64,000 nucleotides of DNA from Mugil cephalus (lineage: Eukaryota; Chordata; Actinopteri; Mugiliformes; Mugilidae): assembly GCF_022458985.1 (NCBI RefSeq), contig NC_061772.1, positions 14,188,001 to 14,252,000 of the forward strand, given 5' to 3'. Below the pieces are notes generated by a model. That model was not told the DNA's origin. It made no database searches and saw only the letters and a list, made by a program, of their open reading frames with translations. This document shows, piece after piece, positions 24,695 through 42,619 of the stretch (position 1 is the first letter of the stretch; each line of letters begins with the position of its first letter). The translations under genes and the position numbers were made by a program.

Positions 24695-25330
24695 TAGAAA
24701 GACAGATGCTTTATTTATACCGTGGGAAATTCGGTGTCTAGTAATATCATTGCATAGTAACAGAAATGAAAGATATTTAAGTTATGTAATAATATAAATA
24801 TATAATATTGTGTAAAAAAAAAATAAAAATACAGTAGTGGCAGCAATGACCACAGTCCAGTTGTTTCGTCACAGGGAGGCGCTGTAGAGTCTTATGGCCT
24901 GAGGAACAAACAACCTCCTCAACCTGTCCATGAAGGAGGACAGAGACAGCAGCCTGTCACTGAACAAGCTTCTCTGCCTGACTATGGTATTGTGTAGAGT
25001 GGTGGACATTGTTCATTCAAGGTCCTTGCATCTGCCACTGATGTCAGAGACATTCTGTGTCATTTTATCCAGCCGCAAGGTTCCCTTCTTTTTAGTGCTG
25101 CCTCCCCAGCACACCACAGCGTAGAAGAGGACGCTGGCAACGATAGTCTGATAGAACGTGTCCAGCAGCTTCCGGTCTCGTTAGTTTGTGATCCAGCTGT
25201 AGGTCTGAACCACCTCTACACACTCCCCACTGATTGTTACAGGTTTTAGGTGGGGCCTGGACCTCCCATCTCCTTGGTTTTAGCTTAGTTTTAGTTGTTC
25301 ACCAGATTCTTATAGTCCTGCTTCTGTCCA
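24695..25330 (-). mobile_element. 3' end of a CR1/L2/Rex1-like LINE
   Basis: Read on the minus strand, about 25140-24870 encodes the end of a LINE ORF2: 'IVASVLFYAVVCWGGSTKK', then 'RLFVPQAIRLYSASL'. This matches the C-terminus of fish Rex1/CR1-type reverse transcriptases. The frame contains a stop after CKDLE. The 3' UTR ends on the left in a tail like that at 16.87 kb. 5'-truncated and inactive. Outer limits approximate. Confidence 0.65.
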
Positions 25331-26867
25331 TCCCTGACACTTCTGCATATGACATGAGCACAGGGTGAATTTAATTTCTGGGGTTTGGTCAAAGCTGGAC
25401 ACTGGGGGCTCAGTTGATATCAGGGTACGTTCAGGTGACGACATACTGTGCAAGTGCGTCAACTTGCCTGTATATCTAAAACATTAAGTCAGTTCTAAAA
25501 CATTAACTCATCTTTCAGGGATATGAAGGGGGTATGTTTTTTTACTACCATCTATACTTCATCTTCATTGTCCGCATCTTCCTTTTTAACTCTGAAGTGT
25601 TATGACCACTACTCTTCAATCTTTCTTCCATCTCAACTATCTGCTGCTCCTGCATGTAAAAACATGTCAATGCATTCCATTTTTAGATGTAGTGTCTGTG
25701 TTAGTGCAGTGCAGTTGGAAACTGGAATGTCACTGATAACATCAGTACAGTCACCAGCAAGTCCCTGCTGATGGTGCCTTTATTGTCCTTGTGAGATGTA
25801 ATGTGTATGTGCGACCATGCAGAGGCAGCGCACACTCGACTAAAGGTTATAGGCACAGATAAATCTCACTGCTGGTTGTGTAGTGGATCTAGAACATTTT
25901 ATTACGCGTCCCCAGATTACACTATTTAAGCTATCAGTATGCAACATCAGTCATCAAATGTGGGAGAGTTGGAGCTAATAGAAGACCTTTGTGTTAAGTA
26001 ACACTGAGGGAAAAACATCCCTGACCTACATTACCACTCTAGTGAGCTGTTACCATCGATCGTCTTACAGCCCTCCCAAGAATGCCATGTTTGTTGAAAG
26101 GCTGAAGGGAAGGGCTGGGAAATTCAAGTCCTGGCAGGAAATAGTGGTCTCCTTCCCGCATCGTGTGAAGTGGTTTCAACAGAGCGGGTGACACAAATGC
26201 AAATTACAGCAGTGCTCTTCTACATTCCAAAGGATTTAGAAGCATTGTAATGTTGTTCTCTTCTCATGCTACCGCTCCTTATCAACGTTCAAAAGTTTGC
26301 AAAATTTTCAGTGACTTTTCAGGTTGCTAATGGGCCCAGGAGATATAAAATCTTTAATCAGATTGATCATCAACAGTTAAAATACTAAAAACTATAGATA
26401 ATGGGTGTGCACACAAAAATTAAGCACATAAATTACCATTGAAAAGCAGCGGCAGTTGTTCTGTTCGACAGTTTGTTCTCGTTGATAATAAATCACCGCT
26501 CAACAACATCAGGTACACAGGGTCAAATGAATATTACATATTGCATTTATTTATGAGTGAAAAATGGTGAAAATTGAGATGATCTCATTTAAGACATCAT
26601 TAAACTCAGGGACACAGAAGTTGGTATCCTTAGAAAGAGTTTGTCAAATCCAAACTCTGCACTTTTTCTATATACTTCGTATTACATACTAATTACCATA
26701 GTATGCACTTTAAACTTATGCTTTCCAAGAAACTGTCTTGGAGAGAATGACCTACACCACTACAGAATTATTTTATATATGGTAATCTCAGTCTTTCAAA
26801 TCTCAAATGACCATCATGAGCTGTTAATGTACTTTGCTCCCGGTAGTGGACAGCTGAACTTTGGATC
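25331..26867. other. Spacer between UGT5 gene 1 and the 3' end of chrna5
   Basis: No gene recognised. It contains a GC-richer patch around 26.03-26.2 kb of unknown nature, and presumably the chrna5 3' UTR at its right end. Confidence 0.35.
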
Positions 26868-32617
<5,750 letters not shown>

Positions 32618-33300
32618 ATCAGAGGTGGCACCAGATCCACACAGCTGGTCCCTTGGGCATCCCAGAGCTGGAAAATGAAAACAGTAGCTCTTTGTGTACA
32701 CCAGGAAACGATATTTGTAGCAGATTCAATCATGCTTGCCAGTAGTCACTCATGCAAACAAAACACAACTTTAATTAAATTCACTGTTAAAAGCAAAAAT
32801 GTGTAACATATACAAAATAAGAAACTGCCTTAACCATCTTTAATGTACGAACCAACTGACTGCACAAGCCAAGAAGGCACTCTCACCTTGCTAGCATGAT
32901 CCTCCACAAGACAATGATTACATTTTACATATGAGGATACAAATGCTGTGCACGTACCTGCTCTGAGTGTCTGCCATTAACATACAGACGGGTGAGGCAG
33001 TGGTCGTGGACGTGGTGGGAGTCTTGACAACAGCTACAGTGTCGCTCTAGCCCTCCTCCATTCCATGCAGGTTCTTTCTCTCGCCTCACACAGATGCTGC
33101 TTCACTCCCTGCTGCTTCCAATTGTGCTCGGGCTACGCATCCTCCTCTCCTCCTCCTCTTCCTTCAGAGAGTCCGCCCTAGCACCCCCCACCCACCACCA
33201 GCACCACCACAGTCTGTCCCTCCCCTTCTCCTACCATTCTTCTGGTCACTAATCACAGGCAGGAATAGTCTGTCACCACACTGCCTCTCCGCAGCAGCAA
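32618..33300 (-). promoter_or_regulatory. Putative chrna5 5' UTR and promoter region
   Basis: Upstream of the chrna5 ATG on the minus strand is a G+A-rich stretch (plus strand C/T-rich, about 33100-33300) with GGGAGGGG-like Sp1-type sequences and no obvious TATA. This resembles TATA-less neuronal gene promoters. The transcription start cannot be set from sequence alone. Confidence 0.35.
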
Positions 33301-34150
33301 ATGGCAAGCTCTGCCAGCGACATCCTGCCCCACGTTTCCATAGCCGTTACCTGGAGTCCATGGCCACATGATGCTTCATTTCAAATCACTAGTTCCCTCA
33401 GTGTGGGTTATGTTTATGCGTCCATGGCAACAACGTATTGTTGGAGATATTGTATGAAATTAAAGAAAGTCAATATCCAGCATGCACTGAATAATTAAGT
33501 TACATAATTAATTTAGTTTTGATTTTGTCTCTGTTTATTCTTTAATTCTACTCTGCAACAGAAACACACATTTTCACATCAAGTAATTTGAATCATTTTG
33601 GTTCTTTTTTTCCTCTTAATGTGCAGAGTTATAGCCCAACACAGAGTCACACTGCCCACAATACCCAATAACTTTTGCTGTGTAAAGAATGAAGGTAGCT
33701 CCACACTCCTTACTTTTCTAGTAAGTCGAGGTTGAGTAGTTGATGACGTCACACATTGTAGAAAGTAATGCTTTGCAATGATGAAATCTTTGAATACATC
33801 CACAATTGTTCTACCTATTATGTCTATTTCTTGTCAGATAATGGGAATGTTGATAGCCGTGACTCTTCACTAATTTAATGATAACTCTTAACTAGTGTGA
33901 TGACAATAATACAATTCTCCTGCAAGAACTGCATCTGCTCCTTTTAAAAGAAAATAATAACAAAATACATTGTTCCATGGAAAAATAATTACACCATGAA
34001 ACTAAAAAGAGAATGCAGAGCATCAGAGTGCAGATGGCGATAAACAAAACAAAAATCCATTACGATATATTTATTAGGAAACCTGACTACAACAAAGAAA
34101 TATAAGTGTCGACAACCTAATTAACACCAATATTCACAATCCCAGACTGA
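33301..34150. other. Intergenic, nothing recognised
   Basis: AT-rich sequence without supported exons or elements. Confidence 0.35.
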
Positions 34151-35130
34151 TTTTACAGATTATCTTTTTCTCTGACAACAAAACATACCAACAAGATTCC
34201 AGCTTCTAGGTGTGAAGAGCTGACTGACTACTTCAGGGAGAAAACAACTAAAATTAGGTCTGGTATCTGCCAGCAAAACAAGCAGACTGCACTTTAATCA
34301 ATATACTGTATACAATGTGATGTGAAGTTTGAATGTTTTGACCTGGTTGATGCTGACATTCCAAGGAAAGGTGTAACAGATCTGAAATCTTCCATGTGTC
34401 CTTGATCCAATCGCAACCTTCCCTTTCAAAACAACTTTTAATTCAGTATCTGAAAACATACTACCCATAGTGAACCATTCCCTACAGCTAGATGTCTTCC
34501 CCTCTGATTTTAAAACTCCTTTAGTTAAACATATTTTAAAAAGAGAAACCTGTCACATTAAATCTCCCAGCAGTTACAGACCACTTTCTAACAAATCAGA
34601 ACAGATCTCGACAAGAGCAAACCTACAGTGCTGGTCGATACAGTGGACACCACATTCTTCTTAAGTACATTAAGTGACTGGGTTGTCCTATCTGGTGTAT
34701 TTTAATCTGGTTCTTGACATACCTTTGTGGAAGAGAATTTTTCATCTCTATAGAAAACAATTTATGACTGAGACACTATGAGATTACCTGTATGGGGTAC
34801 CGCAAGGATCAATTTTGGGACCATTTTTAATTTATACATGCTACCCAGGGGAGATTATAGCTTTAGGGGTGCTTTAAAGTCAAACCACTGTGCCACAAAG
34901 CTTAAAAATAAATAAATAAATAAATAAAAGAAATTGCATTTAAATGAGAAGATGAAGTAGGAACTCTCCTTTTTGACTGAACAGACCCTGAAAACTTTTA
35001 GCACCCACAACCCTGCCGATCTTCTCTCTCTACTTCCACAGTTATGCTGATGACACTCAGCTCTATGTGGCCATGTCTCGTGATGACACTAAACCTATAG
35101 ACTCACACCAAGTTAACTGAGGAGGTTTGG
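34150..35130 (+). mobile_element. Degenerate CR1/L2/Rex1-like LINE fragment
   Basis: Several reverse-transcriptase landmarks occur in order but in different frames. They are HSLQLDVFPSDFKTPLVKHI with KSPSSYRPLSNKS (34470-34620), YGVPQGSILGPF (near 34793-34830), and SYADDTQLYVAMSRDDTKP (near 35040-35100). Many frame breaks and an (AAAT)n insertion at about 34907-34929 show it is old and inactive. Confidence 0.7.
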
Positions 35131-35370
35131 AGATCCAAACTCATGTTTGGCAAAGTTGCATTGAAAGTTTCAGTCACCATTCTTGAAAGTGAAGCAGGAA
35201 GTTTTAAAAAATGAACCCGACTGGCAACAAGACACAGTGCAGATGGCTCGCCAGTCTATGGCAGGGCCAAGAGACAGACAAGCATGTCTTTGGATGGTGG
35301 GAGGAATACGGAGTACCTGGAACCAGGGCAGGAGTTTCACAAATTAAGCAGAATTTTAAATCTTCATAAA

Positions 35371-35385
35371 ATAATAATAATAATG

Positions 35386-35434
<49 letters not shown>
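35371..35434. repeat. (AAT)n microsatellite
   Basis: About 20 ATA/AAT units with one 'atg' interruption. Confidence 0.9.
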
Positions 35435-35437
<3 letters not shown>

Positions 35438-35775
35438 ACAAATGCGTTTTTTTACATGGGGGTCTATGGGGATTTGCTCCTTTTTGCAACCAGCCTCAAG
35501 CGGCCACTCGATGACCTGCACTTTTTTTGCAAATACGCATGGGCTTCATCGCTCAGACCTGGACGTTGCCGCCTGGCTTTAACACCACCCGCATCTATTG
35601 AGAAAAAACAAAAAACAACAGAAAAAAAAAACGTATTTTGATGACGTTCTTGATTCTACTTGCACAACTCGTCAGTGGTGGATCTGATTCGAGCCTTGCA
35701 TGAACTGCTGGACGATAACAGTTTGCCAACCAGGAGACTCAATCAAATGCACTGTGACGTCGAATTTTCACTGAA

Positions 35776-35777
35776 GA

Positions 35778-35827
<50 letters not shown>
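35776..35827. repeat. (GA)n microsatellite
   Basis: About 25 GA units with one 'gata' interruption. Confidence 0.9.
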
Positions 35828-35830
<3 letters not shown>

Positions 35831-37639
35831 GTCTAGTGTGATGAATTAACGAACGAATAAGCCTGAGTTTGTTACAATTAAATAAGCATTGCACCGTAAC
35901 GTTATGTCTTTCAACGTTGACCCACTTTTAACGTGCCTGTACGGTGGAGACAGGAGATAATCACGGGGCAAAGTTAGCGTGTTCAGTGTGTTAAACATGC
36001 TGCTGTTATTTGGCTGATTGACTTTTTCAGTGTGTCTGTATATTATGTGTTAACCGACTGGTGTTTAGCTGTAGTAGTGTAGTTTTCTGTTTGACGTGTG
36101 TGCTACCGTGGGACAGTAGCCGATTAGCTGTTGTCTGCTAACTGGCACAGCGTTGCTACGACTTTGTGTGAGAATCTCCGTTGTCCACATATTAAAGTAT
36201 GTGGTGTCTAGCGCTCTGACGCTCGTGGTTTGAGTTTTTATCGGTTAAACATATCGACTGATGGACTTTCAGAAGCTACTCTACTACGCTACCGACATGC
36301 TGAACGGTTGCCCCAGGCAACTGTTGCAATGCAGTCTGGGATTTATAGTGTCAATGGAGCGTGCGTGCCATAGGATGACAGAGTGCGACACAACAGGAAG
36401 TTTCCCTCCTGGCTGAACAAAACGGATATACTGTAGGTAAGAATGTAAGATAATAAGGAAACAAATGAAAGAGATAGATTTTTCACTGGACCAAAAAGTC
36501 ATATTTTATGTTCAAATAAAAATTTCCATTTGTGTTGATTGTGTCGTTGGGCTTTAATTTCATTTCAAGTGGCATTAAAAAAGGTCTTAAAAAGTCTTAA
36601 ATTTAACTTGCCTTGAGCTGTAGGAACCCTGTTTAAGCATAAGGTCATGGATGTTACTACTGCTTGTTCATAGCCACTTTTTTAAGCTATGCAGTTAGCA
36701 CTGTTTTGTTACTGGTATTGGAAATTCTGAGAATCTGTTTGTCATGTACCTTCCATAAATATTTAGGCCATATATTTAAGATTGTTTGCTTATAAATACA
36801 TAAATATGACAATTTGGGTTTATTGCTATTAAATAAATCACATTCATTTTTCACAAGTATGCATCACATGGAGTTAGTTTATGTAAAACTACGTAATCCA
36901 AATGGATGGAAATTTCATATTTCATATAATATAAATACATACACATAAATACATTGCCTGATATTTTTTTATTGTAATTTGCTGTTGTCCATTTTTACCC
37001 AGCTGATTATGTGTTAATATTTTTCAATCACAGTAGTAACATCCATGCACATTCGGTGTCAACTGAACAAAAGTTATGGGAGGATATAGGTTTAATAAGT
37101 TTTACAGTTTTTGAAGTGAGTGATGAATTGATGAGGTCAAATATGTTCAATATTTTGTTATCTTTAGACATAATAGTGTAGGAGATGTTTCGTTACCTGC
37201 TTGATAGTTTCAACTGAGACTCCAGTCTTCCTCAGAAGTGTCATTAGTCCTTTAATTAAATTCATTATAGACGTGAACTTAAAATCATTGCTTTATTTAT
37301 GGACTTGGTGCCCTGGTTTTTGGCCTTGGTGGCTTCAAAAAATTGACAACACAAAAGGCCAAGTGGTCTTGCCCCTAAAATGCCAAAATTCCAGGCCTGC
37401 CTGGAGCCTGGTTTTCTGTCAAGAAGGCTTAATATCCCAGGCAAGACGGCAATGTAGCAAATTTTTTTTTTTTTTGTACAAATGAGCAGATTATCATCTT
37501 GTATTCTTGAGGTGATATGATGAGAGTATTATGTTTTAATGAACAGGTAAATGATCAAAATGCATAAACAAAGCATGGAAGCAAATGTAGCAAAATTACT
37601 GCATAAATGTTTTGTCTCAATTTGTAAATGAAACCATCT
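35828..37639. other. Spacer between chrna5 and the UGT5 array
   Basis: No gene recognised. The stretch 'aaaaaggtcttaaaaagtct' near 36577 resembles the end of a common fish interspersed repeat. The stretch 'gcagtctgggatttatagt' near 36331 resembles a ZNF143-type promoter motif on the minus strand. Both are weak readings. Confidence 0.3.
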
Positions 37640-38455
37640 CACTAGATGCACCTGAAAGAGTGGCAGCATGTCGCCAGTAGCTCCATGATTTATTTTATTT
37701 TATTTTTATTTATTTATTTTTTACCTTTTTAGGTTATTATTATTGTGTCTGATGTTTTTTTGTCTAGTTTTTCTGTGCCTTGAAACAATCGACACGGTTT
37801 TTGGTCATTTTTGTCTTTTTATGTTGCTTATATTTTGTTTTGTTTTTCTGGACTTTTTGTGTTTGGCTGTGTCATTGGCTGTGTTTCAGAGATCAACTTC
37901 ATAAGAAGTGCTGGTTGCTGGGCAGGAGTTGAAGGTGGAGGGGTGGGGGAGTGGAGAAGGCGTCTGTGCTCATGGGGAACGCAAGGTCTTTGGTAGCAAA
38001 TGGATGGACTTTGTGCGCTTTTGGGAGGGAGCGTCACGAGAAATACTTTGTCTTTTGAGGAGGCCTGGGTGTATACAGACCACAGTGCATCTGTGCCTGG
38101 CTTCGGAGGGCGGATGGAGTCACGCTCCTGGGAGTTTACATCCCTCCTTCAGCGGACAAGGAAACACCATGTGACATAATCCACGCAACTGGACCACCAC
38201 TGGACACTGTTTTGCCAAATACTTTTGTAAATTTGTCCATAACACTAACTCTGTACATATTTTCATTACACTGTTTTCAGTTTTATTTTACTAGATAATA
38301 CTTATTTTTTTTTACTTTATTTTAATCATATCATATTTTATTTCATTTTTATTTTTGATTGTGGTTTTTAATAGTGTTTCTTTTATGTGCAACGAAGCTA
38401 CTGTGACCAAGTAATGTCCCTCGTGGATCATTAAAGTCTAAGTCTAAGATAAATA
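37640..38455 (+). mobile_element. Internally deleted CR1/L2-like LINE (copy A)
   Basis: Starts near 'cacctgaaagagtggcagca'. It contains an endonuclease-like remnant translating as 'LLGVYIPPSADKETPCD' (about 38125-38175), a motif of CR1/L2 apurinic endonucleases. It ends in the tail 'attaaagtctaagtctaag'. No reverse-transcriptase domain is present. The same sequence recurs in the UGT gene 3-4 spacer (copy B). The end lies less than 200 bp upstream of the first UGT exon of the array. Confidence 0.6.
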
Positions 38456-38629
38456 CTTGTCAGTCAGTAACTATGTTATCACTTGTGTTTGCCCACCTAT
38501 CGATCTATGTTTTGGGTGCTATCCAGGGCACACTGGATTTTAGTGTATCCTGAAATCCTACTCAGGATTATACTGATGAGCAGAGTGTGGCAAGCTGGAG
38601 CTATATAGAGAAGTTCTCTGACAACGTGG

Positions 38630-38646
38630 TAGAAATAAAGCCCAAG
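38630..38646 (+). other. 3' end of the untranslated first exon of UGT5 gene 2
   Basis: The donor AAG|GTAAGT at 38647 would splice over 90 bp to the acceptor TTTCAG at 38731-38736, which directly abuts the ATG. A TATA-like sequence (ctatatagag, 38601-38610) lies just upstream. The 5' limit is unknown. Confidence 0.45.
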
Positions 38647-38736
38647 GTAAGTACAAACACAATACTTTCATGTGTTAAAACTGTGTCAAAAGCAGTTTTA
38701 AATGATAGGTTTAATTGTCAATTGCTATCATTTCAG

Positions 38737-40320
38737 ATGAGGCTCATTTTTTGCTGCAGTGCTTTACTTCTGCTCATCCTTATCCCCAGAGCCTGTCAGT
38801 GTGGCAACATCTTGGTCTTGCCTGTTGAAGGCAGCCACTGGATAAACATGGATATTCTACTTCAAGCTTTACACTCCAGAGGACACAGTATAACTATTTT
38901 GCGTTCAAGCAAAAGCTGGTACATCAAGGAAAATTCCCCTTATTACAAAATAATTACAGTTCCAGTGGAGAAGAGTTTAGATAAAACATTCATTTCAAGA
39001 ATTGTATCTCACTTAATAGAATTTGAACGAGGGGCTCAACCCTTGGTTCAATTTTTCCACATGACTGTAGGGATTTTCAGTGTCTTTGTTGAAGCACACA
39101 AAGGTGTGGCTGGACATGTAACAGCGATACTCGACAACAAGGAATTGATGAGAAACTTGATGGACAGCAAGTTTGATCTGCTACTCACTGACCCCTGTTG
39201 GGGTGGTGGAGACATCTTGGCCAAATATTTAAACCTTCCTGTGGTGTATAATGTTCGCTGGCTAATAGCTGAAGAGGCTCATCTTGCCATTGCTCCTTCA
39301 CCCATATCCTATATTCCTATTACAGGATCTGGAAACACTGACAAGATGAGCTTCTTTCAGAGAGTTAAAAACATGGTTTTACATCTAATAACCCAAACAC
39401 AAAACCATCTGCTGATCAAAGAAGTATACCAGAAATTATGTGATAAATACCTTGGACCTGATGTTGACTATAAACAGGTAATGACTGACGCTGACATTTG
39501 GCTGATGAGAGTGGACTTCGTGTTTGATTATCCTCGGCCCACCATGCCTAACATTGTGTACATGGGAGGGTTCCAGTGTAAACCTGCTAAACCTCTACCT
39601 CAACACTTGGAGGACTTTGTTCAGAGTTCTGGAGAGCATGGAGTCATCATCATGTCTCTGGGGACTTTTGTGAATGAACTTCCTGCTGATTTGGCAAATG
39701 AGATCGCTGCTGCTTTTGCTAAATTACCTCAGAAAGTCATCTGGAAGTATGCTGGTGACAGACCAGCCACTCTGGGTAACAACACCTTAATGGTTGACTG
39801 GATGCCACAGAATGACCTGTTAGGACACCCTAAGATCAAACTGTTTGTTGCTCATGGAGGAACAAACGGAGTCCAAGAAGCTATTTATCATGGAGTCCCA
39901 GTTGTTGGCATCCCTGTGTTTTTTGACCAATACGACAACCTGCTCCGTCTGAAAGACAGAGGAGGAGCGGAGATTCTTACATTAGCTACATTGGACAAAG
40001 ACGACAACTTCCTGAAGGCCATCCAGGAAGTCCTGAACGAGCCCTCCTACAGGATGAACATGCAGAGACTGTCCAGGCTACACAGAGATCAGCCAATAAC
40101 ACCACTGGAGCGCGCCCTCTTCTGGATAGAGTTTGTCATGAGGCACAAAGGTGCAGCTCACCTGAAAGCAGAGTCGATCAGGATGCCCTGGTATTCCTAC
40201 TACTCTGTAGACGTAGCTCTCTTCTTGGGTGGAGCTATGTTGCTCATACTTTTAACTGTTTTCATCTTTATTAGGTGTTTATTCACTGCAATGTGTAAAC
40301 GTAAAGTGAAACATGACTGA
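38737..40320 (+). CDS. ugt5: UDP-glucuronosyltransferase, UGT5 family (gene 2)
   Basis: Single coding exon, 527 residues, ER-lumenal glucuronosyltransferase. Signal peptide residues 1-22 (MRLIFCCSALLLL...). His34 in EGSHW is the likely catalytic base, with the Asp in 'LLTDPCWGG'. The donor-binding half has WMPQNDLLGHPK, HGGTNGVQEAIYHGVP and FFDQYDN. A transmembrane helix is followed by the tail CKRKVKHD, with lysines at -3 and -5 as in KxKxx ER-retrieval signals. ATG chosen at 38737 because a 3' splice site ends at 38736 and the signal peptide starts there. The open frame extends upstream to 38587 only through intron sequence. Specific to this copy: 'WGGGDILAKYLNLPV' and 'LIAEEAHLA' where sisters have GVVLAKYLKLPL and 'LIAGEAHLA'. 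AATAAA signals follow from 40599. Confidence 0.92.
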   Translation: MRLIFCCSALLLLILIPRACQCGNILVLPVEGSHWINMDILLQALHSRGHSITILRSSKSWYIKENSPYYKIITVPVEKSLDKTFISRIVSHLIEFERGAQPLVQFFHMTVGIFSVFVEAHKGVAGHVTAILDNKELMRNLMDSKFDLLLTDPCWGGGDILAKYLNLPVVYNVRWLIAEEAHLAIAPSPISYIPITGSGNTDKMSFFQRVKNMVLHLITQTQNHLLIKEVYQKLCDKYLGPDVDYKQVMTDADIWLMRVDFVFDYPRPTMPNIVYMGGFQCKPAKPLPQHLEDFVQSSGEHGVIIMSLGTFVNELPADLANEIAAAFAKLPQKVIWKYAGDRPATLGNNTLMVDWMPQNDLLGHPKIKLFVAHGGTNGVQEAIYHGVPVVGIPVFFDQYDNLLRLKDRGGAEILTLATLDKDDNFLKAIQEVLNEPSYRMNMQRLSRLHRDQPITPLERALFWIEFVMRHKGAAHLKAESIRMPWYSYYSVDVALFLGGAMLLILLTVFIFIRCLFTAMCKRKVKHD

Positions 40321-40620
40321 ATCAAAACAGTGTGTATACATGCACGGCTTAACTGAGCTACACCCGAAATTTGATGTACCCTATCCCTCAGGTGTTTCCC
40401 TACCGACTCTGTTTACTTTCTTCTTCTGTGACCAGCTTTCTTGGATGTTTTTGTTCTGGGGTCATACAACAGCGCGATGGCCGTGGAGAATGCATGCACG
40501 CATTGTCTAGTTATCACCAATTAATGCGTATACATGCTGGGGGGAAATCAAGGGTCCCAGTGGGTTGGCAGGGGCCTGAGACACCTCTTAAAAGTGAATA
40601 AAAATAAAATAAATAAATAA

Positions 40621-42430
40621 ATCTGTCTCATACGTCATACGAGATCTGTCTTCCCAATCCCTCCTCCTCCTCCTCCTCCACTATCCTCCATTATAGTGAT
40701 TATCATCACTATTATTCATTGTTTTGTATATGTCTGTTTTGTTATTTCTTTATTTTTGTAACTAATTGTTAATAAGCTTTATATTACTTACACACTTTTA
40801 TAATAATAATATAATAATTATTATTACATTGTTATTGTATTCATAATCTGCTGGTAAACATGTAATTATCAAATATAACACCATGAATGGTCTCACACAC
40901 ACATGCACGCACACACACATTGTTCACACTTGTATTGTCTAATTAAAATAAATAAATAAAAAATGTCCAGTTCAAGTCGTTTTAAGGCAATAATTCCCTT
41001 TTTCGTGTGCATGTTAATGTACTAATATACTGTCGATTATGTGTATATAATAAAATGAAATAACCATATTTGTTTCCGTATATATGTTTTTTTTTTGCCT
41101 TTGCTGCCTTAAGTTTTGCGTCATCTACTTGTAAGGCCATTGGAGCCATATTCAGCCTTCACTTGTCTTCTTTTAACCTGGTCTTGTCCTTCTATCACAG
41201 AGAGCTCCACTAGGTTTTAGGGCATTCATAACAGCTGGCTTTGTCATTGGCTGCACACAGGAAACTTTTGTAGGGGTGATTAAGAGGAGGACACTAAACA
41301 AACTGATATCAGTCATGGATAACCCTGACCACCCTCTTTATTTCTGAATCTGTCAATGCCTCTCCTTTTCAAGGGGCAGCGATGTGTCTCTTGCTCATGG
41401 TTGAATCAACATCTCCTCTGCTTCTTGATTGGCTGCTCCTTGGTGGTTGACTTCTCTTCTGCGTTGACCAACGCCTTAAAAGTTTCAGCTGATGTTGCCA
41501 AATTTTCAGAGACTGTTCCTAAGTGGAGTAAATGTGTCCTTTTCCTGAGTCCAGGTAAGCTGCCAAAATGTTTGTTTATGACTCAGCCAATGTCTTCCCT
41601 GATCTTCACTTGGTTGACGCCTTCCCTCTCCTCCATTCAGGTGTTGCAATATTGCCTGACACCTTGCCTGCTCTAGAGTCACTCAAAACTAGCCTGTTCC
41701 CTCATGGTTGATGACCTGCTGGTTCCAAAGTAAAGTGATACTGTTGAATTCTGAGCCTGAGAATCTTCTTTGTCCCTCATCTACCTTTTTCCAGCTTTCT
41801 ACCTGTCTCGTATCCTGAAATTATCTCCAGTATAACTAATTCTGAGGATCCCGTCTCTGTGACCAACCTCCTCTCAAGCAAACAGAGAGCTCTGCTCTTG
41901 CCGCCAACCTCCTGTCAGGCCCCTGGAGGGGTATTACCCGTGAACAGTTTCTGTGCCTGCTCTGCCTGTCTTCCTTGTTTTCAAGCCAACTCCTGAACAG
42001 CCCGCTTGTCTGCCTTTCCACCATGGCTTCTCCTGAGGTCTTCAGCTCCTCTGTTCCTCAACCACAGGGCCACCACCGAGGATATTCTCCTCTCCTGTTG
42101 TCCTGTCACAGGTCCGTCTGCACAAGACCTCAGTTTGGGTTTTTGATGATTATGTTGACTGCATAATAAATCACTCTAGTAGAAAAGACAACGTATCACA
42201 TTTAAATCTGTAAAGGCCAACCTTTGCTTCTTAATGTCTGTTTACCCGTCTGTCAATCAGTAATCGTATTATTACTTTTGTTTAGTCAGTTACTGACTTT
42301 CAGTATTACGTCCTTCCCTAGGTATTACAACATTCTGTAGCAGACTGTGTTGGCGCCTCCCCACCCACTTATAATGACTAAGCAGTTGCTGTTGTGCAAC
42401 ACTTTGTTCCTGGATGGAGAAACAACACAG
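40621..42430. other. Spacer between UGT5 genes 2 and 3
   Basis: AT-rich on the left with (AATA)n-like tracts near 40585-40622 and 40940-40965. A GC-richer stretch from about 41.1 to 42.15 kb contains only short frames with no recognisable protein. It may be degraded repeat DNA. The donor ACC|GTAAGT at 42437 probably ends the untranslated first exon of gene 3. Confidence 0.35.
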
Positions 42431-42619
42431 CTCACCGTAAGTAGAAACTGCACATGAGTATGTTAATATGCTTAATAATGTTAATGTAATATACAACATA
42501 TCTATGCAGATCAGTCAGTGGAAGAATGTATTTATTTAAAATGATCACCGTTCATAAGAAATGACAAGAAGGTAAATAGTTTTGTCAGTGATTGTGATTG
42601 TCAATTGTTCTCATTTCAG

